Shown one piece after another: positions 57,255 to 64,000 of a stretch of 64,000 nucleotides of DNA. Source of the DNA: Streptomyces pseudovenezuelae. Its GTDB lineage: Bacteria; Actinomycetota; Actinomycetes; Streptomycetales; Streptomycetaceae. Under the pieces are notes generated by a model. That model did not search any database. It had not been told where the DNA came from and saw nothing but the letters and a program-made list of their open reading frames with translations. The stretch is taken from positions 1 through 64,000 of the forward strand of contig NZ_JARXVH010000016.1 in NCBI RefSeq assembly GCF_029892565.1, written 5' to 3'. The number at the start of each line of letters is the position of its first letter. Within the stretch, counting starts at the first letter, position 1. The position numbers were made by a program, and so were the translations under genes.

Positions 57255-59086
57255 GCGCGCACAAGAACGGCGACGGGCACGAGACACCCGCGCGACGCGG
57301 CGGGGCGTCCGGGCCGGGCTCCCTGCGATCGGCACGCCACAAGACCACGCCCGTCGGCCCGGGCTACAAGTGGGTCGCGCTGTCGAACACCACGCTGGGC
57401 GTGCTGATAGCCACGATGGACGCCTCCATCGTGATCATCTCGCTGCCCGCGATCTTCCGCGGTATCGGCCTCGATCCGCTCGCACCGGGCAACATCGGCT
57501 ACCTGCTGTGGATGATCCTGGGCTATCTACTGGTCTCGGCGGTGCTGGTCGTCGTGCTCGGCCGGCTCGGCGACATGTTCGGCCGGGTGCGGATCTACAA
57601 CCTCGGCTTCCTGATCTTCGCGTGCGCCTCCGTCGCGCTCTCCCTGGACCCGTTCCACGCGGGAGCGGGCGCGATGTGGCTGATCCTGTGGCGCCTCGTG
57701 CAGGCCTTCGGCGGGTCGATGCTCACCGCCAACTCGGCCGCCATCCTCACCGACGCCTTCCCCGCCCGGCAACGCGGCATGGCCCTGGGCATCAACCAGA
57801 TCACCGCTCTCGCGGGCCAGTTCCTCGGTCTCCTCGCGGGCGGCCTGCTCGCCGTCGTCGACTGGCGTGCCGTGTTCTGGGTGAGCGTCCCGATCAGCAT
57901 CACCGGCACGATCTGGTCCTACCTCAGCCTCCGGGAGACCTCGGCGGGCCGCCCCGGCCGTGTCGACTGGCTGGGCAACCTCACCTTCGCGTCGGGCGCC
58001 GGCATCCTGCTGGCCGGCATCACCTACGGCATCCAGCCCTACGGCGGCAGCGCCACCGGCTGGGGCAACCCCTGGGTGCTCACCGGCCTGTTCGGCGGCG
58101 TCGCCCTGCTGCTGCTCTTCTGCTACATCGAGACACATGTCGCCGAGCCCATGTTCAACCTGGCCCTGTTCAAGATACGGGCGTTCACCGCGGGCAACGT
58201 GGCCGCGCTGCTGACCTCGATCGCGCGGGGCGGTCTGCAGTTCATGCTGATCATCTGGCTGCAGGGGATCTGGCTGCCCCTGCACGGCTACGACTTCGAG
58301 GACACTCCCCTGTGGGCCGGCATCTTCATGCTGCCGCTCACGATCGGCTTCCTCGTCGCGGGCCCCATCTCCGGCTATCTGTCCGACCGGTTCGGTGCCC
58401 GCCTCTTCTCCACGGCCGGTCTCATCGTCGTTGCAATCTCCTTCCTCGGGCTGCTCGCACTGCCCGTCGACTTCGACTACGGGCTGTTCGCGGCGCTGCT
58501 GCTGCTCAACGGTCTTGGTCAGGGCCTGTTCTCCGCGCCGAACACGTCGTCCATCATGGGCAGCGTGCCGGCCGAGTTCCGGGGCGTCGCCTCGGGCATG
58601 CGCTCCACCTTCCAGAACTCCGGTACGGCCCTGTCCATCGGTGTGTTCTTCTCGCTGATGGTCTCGGGGCTCGCGTCCAGGCTGCCGACGACGCTGAGCA
58701 GCGGACTGCAGGCCAACGGCGTACCGGCCGGAGCGGCCGAGCATGCCGCTTCGCTGCCGCCGGTGAGCACCCTCTTCGCCACGTTCCTCGGCAACAACCC
58801 CATCCAGCACCTGCTCTCCGCCGACGGAGCCCTCGACCATGTGTCGGCGGCCCAGCGAGCGGTGCTGACCGGCCACACCTTCTTCCCACGGCTGGTCTCC
58901 GGGCCGTTCCACCACGGTCTGGCGATCGTGTTCAGCGTCGCCGCCGGCATGGCTCTGGTCTCCGCCGTGGCCTCCGCCCTGCGGGGCAGCCATCGTGCCG
59001 AGCCGAAACCCGCCGGACAGGACCCGTCACCCGCGACCGGCGAGACCAAGGAGACTCCGCAGAGCCGGCACAACACGCCGTCGTAG
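57251..59086 (+). CDS. DHA2-family MFS multidrug transporter (EmrB/QacA type)
   Basis: A 611-residue exporter with 14 predicted helices. VALSNTTLGVLIATMDASIVIISLPAIFRGI near residues 40-72 is the DHA2 TM1 signature with the membrane Asp. LGRLGDMFGRVRIYNLG near 100 is motif A, and RLVQAFGGSMLTANSAAILTDAFPARQRGMALGINQ near 140-175 contains motif B and motif C-like Gly spacing. A cytoplasmic tail of about 35 residues follows the last helix. The GTG start overlaps the MarR stop by 4 bp. It probably exports hydrophobic drugs or metabolites with proton exchange. Confidence 0.92.
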   Translation: MSAHKNGDGHETPARRGGASGPGSLRSARHKTTPVGPGYKWVALSNTTLGVLIATMDASIVIISLPAIFRGIGLDPLAPGNIGYLLWMILGYLLVSAVLVVVLGRLGDMFGRVRIYNLGFLIFACASVALSLDPFHAGAGAMWLILWRLVQAFGGSMLTANSAAILTDAFPARQRGMALGINQITALAGQFLGLLAGGLLAVVDWRAVFWVSVPISITGTIWSYLSLRETSAGRPGRVDWLGNLTFASGAGILLAGITYGIQPYGGSATGWGNPWVLTGLFGGVALLLLFCYIETHVAEPMFNLALFKIRAFTAGNVAALLTSIARGGLQFMLIIWLQGIWLPLHGYDFEDTPLWAGIFMLPLTIGFLVAGPISGYLSDRFGARLFSTAGLIVVAISFLGLLALPVDFDYGLFAALLLLNGLGQGLFSAPNTSSIMGSVPAEFRGVASGMRSTFQNSGTALSIGVFFSLMVSGLASRLPTTLSSGLQANGVPAGAAEHAASLPPVSTLFATFLGNNPIQHLLSADGALDHVSAAQRAVLTGHTFFPRLVSGPFHHGLAIVFSVAAGMALVSAVASALRGSHRAEPKPAGQDPSPATGETKETPQSRHNTPS

Positions 59087-59118
59087 CACGGTTGTCGGGC
59101 CCGCCACTGCTTCCCGCG

Positions 59119-59637
59119 TCAGAGCGAGGTCAGCCAAGTCGCTGTGTCTGCTGGGCGCTTGAACTGGCGGGTCTGGACAGGGGCGAAGCGTGGGTCGTCC
59201 GCGCGGTCGGCGATCTCCCGGTGTCGGCGGGCGTGTTGGGACCAGGCCCACCACACGGGGTGCTCTCTGCTCAGCCAGCCCGACCAGGTTTCCTTGTTGC
59301 CGCCGAAGAGAACCTCGCGGGTGACCGTGCGACGGAGAGAGCGGCGCAGGATGCGGGGCATGACCACGCGCCTGGGGTAGTCGAGCCAGAGCACGGTGTC
59401 TGCCCGGTCCCAGAGCAGGTCACGGACCTCTGGGTAGCCGATCGAGTCGATGATCCACTGGGGTTCGGCGGCGATCCGTGTGATCTCTTCGGTCAGCTTG
59501 TCGTTCACGGCCCAGTTCGGGCCCGCGAAGTACAGCGCGTCCATCTCGTGGTACGGAATCCCCAGCCGTTCGCCCACTGCCCGAGCGAGAGTCGACTTTC
59601 CCGCTCCGGTGACACCCACCACCAAGATCCGTTCCAT
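59119..59637 (-). CDS. P-loop adenylate-kinase-like / FlaR-type protein
   Basis: A 172-residue nucleotide-binding protein. ILVVGVTGAGKSTLARAVGERLGIPYHEMDALYFAGPNW near residues 4-42 is the Walker A and a typical shikimate/adenylate-kinase-like beginning. VRDLLWDRADTVLWLDYPRRVVMPRILRRSLRRTV near 70-105 carries the Walker B-like strand and a basic lid. These proteins are often called DNA topology modulation protein FlaR-like; no reaction is established for most of them. The gene converges on the MFS gene, with 32 bp between. Confidence 0.82.
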   Translation of the reverse strand: MERILVVGVTGAGKSTLARAVGERLGIPYHEMDALYFAGPNWAVNDKLTEEITRIAAEPQWIIDSIGYPEVRDLLWDRADTVLWLDYPRRVVMPRILRRSLRRTVTREVLFGGNKETWSGWLSREHPVWWAWSQHARRHREIADRADDPRFAPVQTRQFKRPADTATWLTSL

Positions 59638-59666
59638 GGACGCACCTTATACAGGGGCAACGAGGG

Positions 59667-60431
59667 TCAATCGGCCCGGAGCCACAGCGAGACGGCGAGA
59701 CCGAGGCCGGCCAGGGCGATGGCGATGCGCAGCGGCTTCTCGGGAAGCCGCCGGACGACCACCGGTCCCACCCGGCTGCCGACCAGACACCCGAGGCCGA
59801 GGGCGAAGGCGGCCGTCCAGTCGACGGGGGCGAGGAAGGCGTAGGCGACGGCCGCGGTGACGTTGGCGGCGCCGGTGGCTATGTTCTTCACGGCGTTGGT
59901 GACGGGCAGCGGTTCGTTCGCGGACAAGGACAGTACGGCCAGCATCAGGACGCCGGCCGCCGCGCCGAAGTAGCCGCCGTACAGCCCGACCAGCAGCACC
60001 GCGCAGACCAGCGGCAGTCTTGAGCGCACGCCGCCGGCGTCCGGGTCGCGCCGGGCGGCCAGTCGTCGCAGTGGTTCGCGGACGAGGATCAGCACCGAGC
60101 CCAGGGCGATCAGCCAGGGCACGACCTGCTCGAACGCCGAGGACGGAGTGCCCAGGAGCAGCGCCGCTCCCACCGCTCCCCCGGTGGCCGCGAGGAGCGA
60201 GAGTCTCAGCAGTCGGCGCCCTTGGCCGCGCAGTTCCTCCCGCGAACCGGCCGCGGTGCCAAGGGTGTTGGAGAACAGCGCCACGGTGTTGGTCACGTTG
60301 GCGGCCACCGGCGGCAGTCCCACAGCCAGCAGCGCCGGATAGCTGAACAGTGAGGCGAGCCCGGCGATCGATCCGGCCAGCCCGGAGGCGACGCCGGCGA
60401 GCGCGAGCAGCAGTACGGAGCCGGCGTCCAC
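59667..60431 (-). CDS. Sulfite exporter TauE/SafE family membrane protein
   Basis: A 254-residue membrane protein with about eight helices, in two repeats of the TauE/SafE (DUF81) type. GLAGSIAGLASLFSYPALLAVGLPPVAANVTNTVALFSNTLGT near residues 18-60 and GGYFGAAAGVLMLAVLSLSANEPLPVTNAVKNIATGAANVTAAVAY near 150-195 are the repeated signatures. Members move organic or inorganic sulfur anions or similar anions outward or inward. The GTG at 60431 begins directly at the first helix. No sulfur gene lies beside it, so its substrate remains unassigned. Confidence 0.88.
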   Translation of the reverse strand: MDAGSVLLLALAGVASGLAGSIAGLASLFSYPALLAVGLPPVAANVTNTVALFSNTLGTAAGSREELRGQGRRLLRLSLLAATGGAVGAALLLGTPSSAFEQVVPWLIALGSVLILVREPLRRLAARRDPDAGGVRSRLPLVCAVLLVGLYGGYFGAAAGVLMLAVLSLSANEPLPVTNAVKNIATGAANVTAAVAYAFLAPVDWTAAFALGLGCLVGSRVGPVVVRRLPEKPLRIAIALAGLGLAVSLWLRAD

Positions 60432-60564
60432 GCGGTTGCTTGCTCCCTGGGTCGAGCGGTCCCACGCCGCGCCGTCGCGACTCGGCCCGCTGTCGGGAGC
60501 GGGCCCGGGTAGTGCACGTCCCAGGGTACGGATGGCGTCTACATGCGGAGACGGTGGGTCGGAG

Positions 60565-61794
60565 TCAGGCCCAGGTGGACAGGTCGATGGCCCGGTCGAC
60601 GTCGTTCGGGCGCAGCACCCGCAGGATGCCTTCCAGAAGGTAGTAGTCGGCGTACGGGAGCGAGACCTCGATGCCGTCCTCGGCCGGGCGGTTGCGGGTA
60701 CAGCGGGCGACGACCGCCTCGGCTCGGGTCGAGTTCTTCGTGAGGCAGGTCTCCGACAGCGCGGTGAGCAGGCGTAGGGCGACGTCGCGGTAGGCGGGCC
60801 GGCCCGACGCGGCGGCCAGGTCGAGCAGTCCGCACGCCATGATGGCGCCGGCCGACGCGTCCTTGATGTCGTTGGGCGCTTGCGGTGCGCGGTAGTCCCA
60901 CACCGGGACGGAGTCGGGGGTCAGCGCTGCGACGGCGAAGTCCGCGAGTCTGCGTGCGGTGGTCAGGAACTCCGCGTTGCCGGTCCGCCGGTACATCGTG
61001 GTGAATCCGTAGATGCCCCAGGCCTGTCCGCGCGACCAGGCGGACGTGGGGCTGTAGCCCTGCACGGTGTTGGGCCCGATGGCCGCGCCGGTGTCCGGGT
61101 TGAAGTCGAACACGTGCGGGATCGATCCGTCGGCACGGGGGAACACGCGCTGCGCGGTCTTCGCGTGCTCAACGGCGATGTTCAGGTACTTCTGGTCGCC
61201 GGTCTGCTTGCTCGCGAAGGCCAGCAGGTCGAGGTTCATCATCGTGTCGATGATGACCCGGCCCGCGTTGGCGGGATCGCCCAGTGCGCCCCAGGCCCGG
61301 ATGAAGTGACCTCGCGGGTTGTACCGCTGGATCAGGGAGTCGGCCGCCCGCACGGCGCCCGTGCGCCAACTCGCGTCGCCCGTCAGCCGCCAGGCGGTGA
61401 CCCACGACGGGTAGAAGAGGAAGCCGAGGTCGTGGGTCGCCGTGTCGGTCTGTCTGGGCGCGAGTTTGGCCGCCGACTCCAGTGCCCAGGTGCGGAAGGC
61501 GGTGTCCCCGGTGTGGAGCCAGGCCATCCACAGCGTTCCGGGCCAGAATCCGCCGACCCAGTCGCCGTTCTGGGAGTACGTCCATTTCTCGAACTTGGTC
61601 CCGACCGGGAAGCCGGTCACGCGCGGCGCGACCGCGCGGACCTTCGCGACCGCGTAGTCGGCCGCCGCGCTCAGCGTGCTCAGGTTCGGTGCCGCCAACC
61701 GGCCGTCGACCGCACCCGCGGCCGGTGACGCGGAAGCCTAGACCGCTGCGGCACCCGCCGCCGTGGCCAGGACCGTACGTCGGGAAACAGTCAT
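60565..61794 (-). pseudogene. GH88-type unsaturated glucuronyl hydrolase with TAG inside its Tat signal
   Basis: A frame from the ATG at 61794 reads MTVSRRTVLATAAGAAAV, then TAG at 61738-61740, then ASASPAAGAV and the mature enzyme. RRTVLATAAGAAA is a twin-arginine signal, so the stop falls inside the export signal. The catalytic part (about 375 residues) is an intact GH88 (six-hairpin) domain: KWTYSQNGDWVGGFWPGTLWMAWLHTGD, HDLGFLFYPSWVTAW, and SAWSRGQAWGIYGFTTMYRRTG. Such enzymes cleave unsaturated uronic acid from oligosaccharides. A one-base change from TCG (Ser) would explain it. A restart at the TTG of 61698 would give a cytoplasmic protein lacking the signal. Confidence 0.75.
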
Positions 61795-61925
61795 GCCCGC
61801 ACCTCCAACTGGTCAACGGGAGAACGCAGTTGACCGAGCTTTGCACAGCAGTCTCAGCGGCGTACACCCACATGTGCGGAGTTCATCCACGTGAACGGCT
61901 GGTCAGGAGGCGAGTTGGGCCGCGG

Positions 61926-63455
61926 CTACTCCTTCGCGGCGGCCGCCCTGCGCGTCGGACTGCCCAGGGCCCAGAAGAGGACGCCGAGGAGCACGAACCC
62001 GGCGAGCGGGACGGCCTCCGTCAGGAGGTACTTCCAGCGCTCGCCGTAACTCCAGCCGTCCGGCGCGTAGTCGGAGCCGAACCAGTGGTCGCCGAGTCCG
62101 GGGGCGACCAACTGCACGCTCGCGAACAGGATGAGCAGGGTCAGGACCACGCTGATGGTGCGCGGGAAGGGCGCCTTGTACGGGCGCGGGACGTGCGGAG
62201 CCTTGCGGCGCAGTACCGCGAGGGCGGGGAAGATGCCCAGGTAGCTGACGAGGGTGGTGGAGACGGCGAGGCCGAGGACGGCGCCGAAGAGCTTGGCCGC
62301 GCTGCCGTCGGTCAGTTCGTGGGCCAGGACCAGGACGAGGGTGGAGACAAGGCCGCTGAGGACGTTGACCCGTACCGGCGTGCCGAACCGGCTGGAGATG
62401 ACGCCGAGGAAGCGGGGCGCGGCGCCGTCGTAGCCGGAGACGGCGAGGGCGCGGTCGGAACCCATGACCCAGGTGACGCCGGAGGACAGCACCGTGAGGA
62501 TGAACATGATCGCGGCGAGGTCCCCGAGCACGCTGCCGGCGCCGCTGAGGGTGGCCGTGCCGTCGGCGCCGACGTGACCGCCGTAGACGGTGAACACCTG
62601 GCGGATCGCGTCGATGAAGCCGCCGAGGCCGGTGATGGCCTTGACCGGGAGGACCAGCAGGATGCCGAGGATCGGCAGGGCGTAGAGCAGTACGGCGAGG
62701 ACGGCGCTGCGGAAGATGGCGAAGGGCACGTCCTTCTGGGCGTCGGTCATCTCGTCGCCCGCGGTGTTGGGCAGCTCGAATCCGACGTAGTTGAACATCA
62801 GGACGGGCACCAGGCCGACGAACCCCACGTACGTCGGGGAGAAGTCGCCGAGCCCGAATCCGTGCAGGCCGTGCTGGATGCCGTAGACGACGACCGTGAC
62901 GGTGAACAGGCCGAGGAGGACGAATCGGCTCCAAGCGCCGATGGTGGGGATCCACTTGCCGACGTCGAAGGAGAGGATCGCGGCGAGGACGCCCACCCAG
63001 ACGAAGAGGAGGGTGAAGACGTAGAAGGCCGGGGTGCTCAGGTCCTTGCCGTCGTTGAAGAAGGTCGTGTACGCGGTCACTGCCGAGACCGAGAGCGTGC
63101 CGCCGAGCCACACCGGGTTGGTGATCCAGTACAGGAAGTTGTTGACGGCGCCTGCGAGGCGTCCGAAGGCGCGGCTGGTCCATATGTAGGGGCCGCCCTC
63201 GTCCGGGAAGGCGGCCCCCAGTTCGGCGGTCAGCAGCGCGGAGGGCACGAAGAACACCACGGCCAGCACGATGAGCCAGGTGAACGCCTCGGCGCCGGAC
63301 GAGGCCACGGTGCCGATGGTGTCGACGCCGACGATGGTGCAGAGGAGGAAGAAGAGGATGTCGAAGCGGCCGAAGTGCTTGCGCAGCTTCTGCCGCTCCG
63401 TCTCGGCTGCTGCCGGCGTGCCGGCCGGGTCGAGAACTGTCTGGCCAGCGGTCAC
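61926..63455 (-). CDS. APC-superfamily amino acid permease
   Basis: A 509-residue transporter with about 12 helices. After a cytoplasmic N-terminus of about 40 residues, FDILFFLLCTIVGVDTIGTVASSGAEAFTWLIV is TM1 with the unwound Gly-rich region, and TAELGAAFPDEGGPYIWTSRAFG near 80-105 is the strongly conserved loop 2-3. VLMFNYVGFELPNTAGDEMTDAQKDVPFAI near 240-270 is the APC TM6 motif. Substrates are probably glutamate/GABA-type or other amino acids, which cannot be decided here. The GTG at 63455 has AGGAG upstream, which decides it over the longer reading. Confidence 0.9.
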   Translation of the reverse strand: MTAGQTVLDPAGTPAAAETERQKLRKHFGRFDILFFLLCTIVGVDTIGTVASSGAEAFTWLIVLAVVFFVPSALLTAELGAAFPDEGGPYIWTSRAFGRLAGAVNNFLYWITNPVWLGGTLSVSAVTAYTTFFNDGKDLSTPAFYVFTLLFVWVGVLAAILSFDVGKWIPTIGAWSRFVLLGLFTVTVVVYGIQHGLHGFGLGDFSPTYVGFVGLVPVLMFNYVGFELPNTAGDEMTDAQKDVPFAIFRSAVLAVLLYALPILGILLVLPVKAITGLGGFIDAIRQVFTVYGGHVGADGTATLSGAGSVLGDLAAIMFILTVLSSGVTWVMGSDRALAVSGYDGAAPRFLGVISSRFGTPVRVNVLSGLVSTLVLVLAHELTDGSAAKLFGAVLGLAVSTTLVSYLGIFPALAVLRRKAPHVPRPYKAPFPRTISVVLTLLILFASVQLVAPGLGDHWFGSDYAPDGWSYGERWKYLLTEAVPLAGFVLLGVLFWALGSPTRRAAAAKE

Positions 63456-63550
63456 CGGGAGCTCCTGTGTGCTCGTGCCACGGGTGGGATTCGGCCAATG
63501 ATCGGGCGCGCCCCAAAAGCACACAAGTGTTCATTTACAAGTCTTGACCA

Positions 63551-64000
63551 TTACTTCTCCGCCGTGGTGAGCACCATCCGGAAGCGGGCGGCGCCGGAGA
63601 GCATCCGTCGGTACGCCTGGTCGGCCTGGTCCAGCGGTACGGTCTCGGTCATCGGGCGGATGCCGTGCAGGGCGCTGAACTCCAGGGTGTCCTGGACGTC
63701 CTGTGCCGTGCCGGACGGGTGGCCGCGCACGATCTTGGCGCTCATGAGCAGCTGGGTCGGATTGATGTCGAGTGCCTCGGGCGCCGCTCCGACGACGACC
63801 AGTTCACCGCGGGCTGCCAGTCCGTCCACGGTCGAGCTGATGGCGGCGGAATTGCTGGCCGTGGCCAGCACGACCTTGGCTCCGCCGAGCGACTGCAGGG
63901 CCTCGGCGACGGGTGTGTCCGCCGTGCTGTCGACGTAGTGGTGGGCGCCGAGCTGCTTGGCGAAGTCGGCCTTGTCGGCTCCCCTGGCGATCGCGACGGT
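63551..64000 (-). CDS. Zinc-type alcohol dehydrogenase, C-terminal part (partial at window edge)
   Basis: The gene enters the window at its right edge and only the last 149 codons are present. TVAIARGADKADFAKQLGAHHYVDST is the end of the Rossmann fold, VLATASNSAAISSTVDGLAARGELVVVGA follows, and ARFRMVLTTAEK is the C-terminus. The pattern is that of the AdhP-like MDR family, which oxidises alcohols with NAD(P). The catalytic zinc ligands lie outside the window. The stop at 63551 is 95 bp before the APC permease start on the same strand, so they may be in one operon. Confidence 0.85.
   Translation of the reverse strand, partial: TVAIARGADKADFAKQLGAHHYVDSTADTPVAEALQSLGGAKVVLATASNSAAISSTVDGLAARGELVVVGAAPEALDINPTQLLMSAKIVRGHPSGTAQDVQDTLEFSALHGIRPMTETVPLDQADQAYRRMLSGAARFRMVLTTAEK

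Noticed and set aside
56905..59844. Plus-strand open frame of 979 codons
   Set aside because: It is an out-of-frame reading of the MarR and MFS genes and then runs antisense across the P-loop gene; it has Arg/Pro-rich composition and no motifs.
1..64000. tRNA, rRNA, CRISPR arrays, insertion sequences or prophage
   Set aside because: No regularly spaced repeats, transposase or integrase motifs, or recognisable tRNA cloverleaf were found in the intergenic regions.

Overview
The window is high-GC actinobacterial chromosome, almost certainly Streptomyces. Evidence is the GC-saturated third codon positions, frequent GTG starts, 4-bp ATGA/GTGA gene overlaps, a chitinase preceded by two DasR-type boxes, many secreted proteins, an ECF sigma operon, and many TetR/MarR/PaaX-type regulators. 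No rRNA, tRNA, CRISPR array, phage or insertion sequence was found. It reads as a catabolic accessory region.

Layout. (1) 1-4760: end of a peptide-type ABC importer, two luciferase-like flavin monooxygenases, a frameshifted alpha/beta hydrolase and an SsuE-type FMN reductase, probably one organosulfur or xenobiotic scavenging operon. (2) 4785-9290, mostly minus strand: DinB-like protein, secreted GH97 glycosidase, SDR, small membrane protein, secreted phospholipase A2. (3) 9397-15935, minus: a seven-gene carbohydrate operon (Gfo/Idh/MocA oxidoreductase, DUF6807/PmoA-like protein, cupin, lipoprotein binding protein, two permeases, DUF624) in which all six junctions overlap by 4 bp, behind a LacI-type palindrome. 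(4) 16150-22725: DasR boxes and GH18 chitinase, two paralogous secreted SH3-like proteins, asparagine synthase, and a STAND ATPase without a recognisable DNA-binding domain. (5) 22934-28941: membrane protein with a long outer tail, CASTOR/TrkA-type channel, MFS-USP fusion transporter with its MarR regulator. (6) 29035-33298: MOSC/flavin reductase/ferredoxin fusion, frameshifted DUF427, SDR, alpha/beta hydrolase. (7) 33394-38944: ECF sigma operon, XRE regulator, HSL-type esterase, cupin, TMEM175-like channel, a decayed membrane gene. (8) 38952-47511: aromatic-acid CoA catabolic cluster (hydroxylase/OYE fusion, CoA ligase, two thioesterases, cupin, RidA-like, FAH-family, PaaX). (9) 47704-64000: amidohydrolase, CocE-type hydrolase, an XdhC-like gene with an in-frame stop, LLM oxidoreductase and AKR/TetR pair, MarR/MFS pair, P-loop kinase-like protein, TauE exporter, GH88 gene with an in-frame stop in its Tat signal, APC permease, partial zinc-type alcohol dehydrogenase.

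The most interesting parts are the aromatic CoA cluster, whose ligase and hydroxylase point to salicylate or anthranilate and whose downstream steps are not standard, and the seven-gene sugar operon of unknown substrate. Five genes are interrupted by a frameshift or stop (near 3782, 31025, 38795, 52775, 61739). This is either real decay of accessory genes or base-calling error in GC-rich sequence. All functions below come from reading motifs and context; no database search was run.
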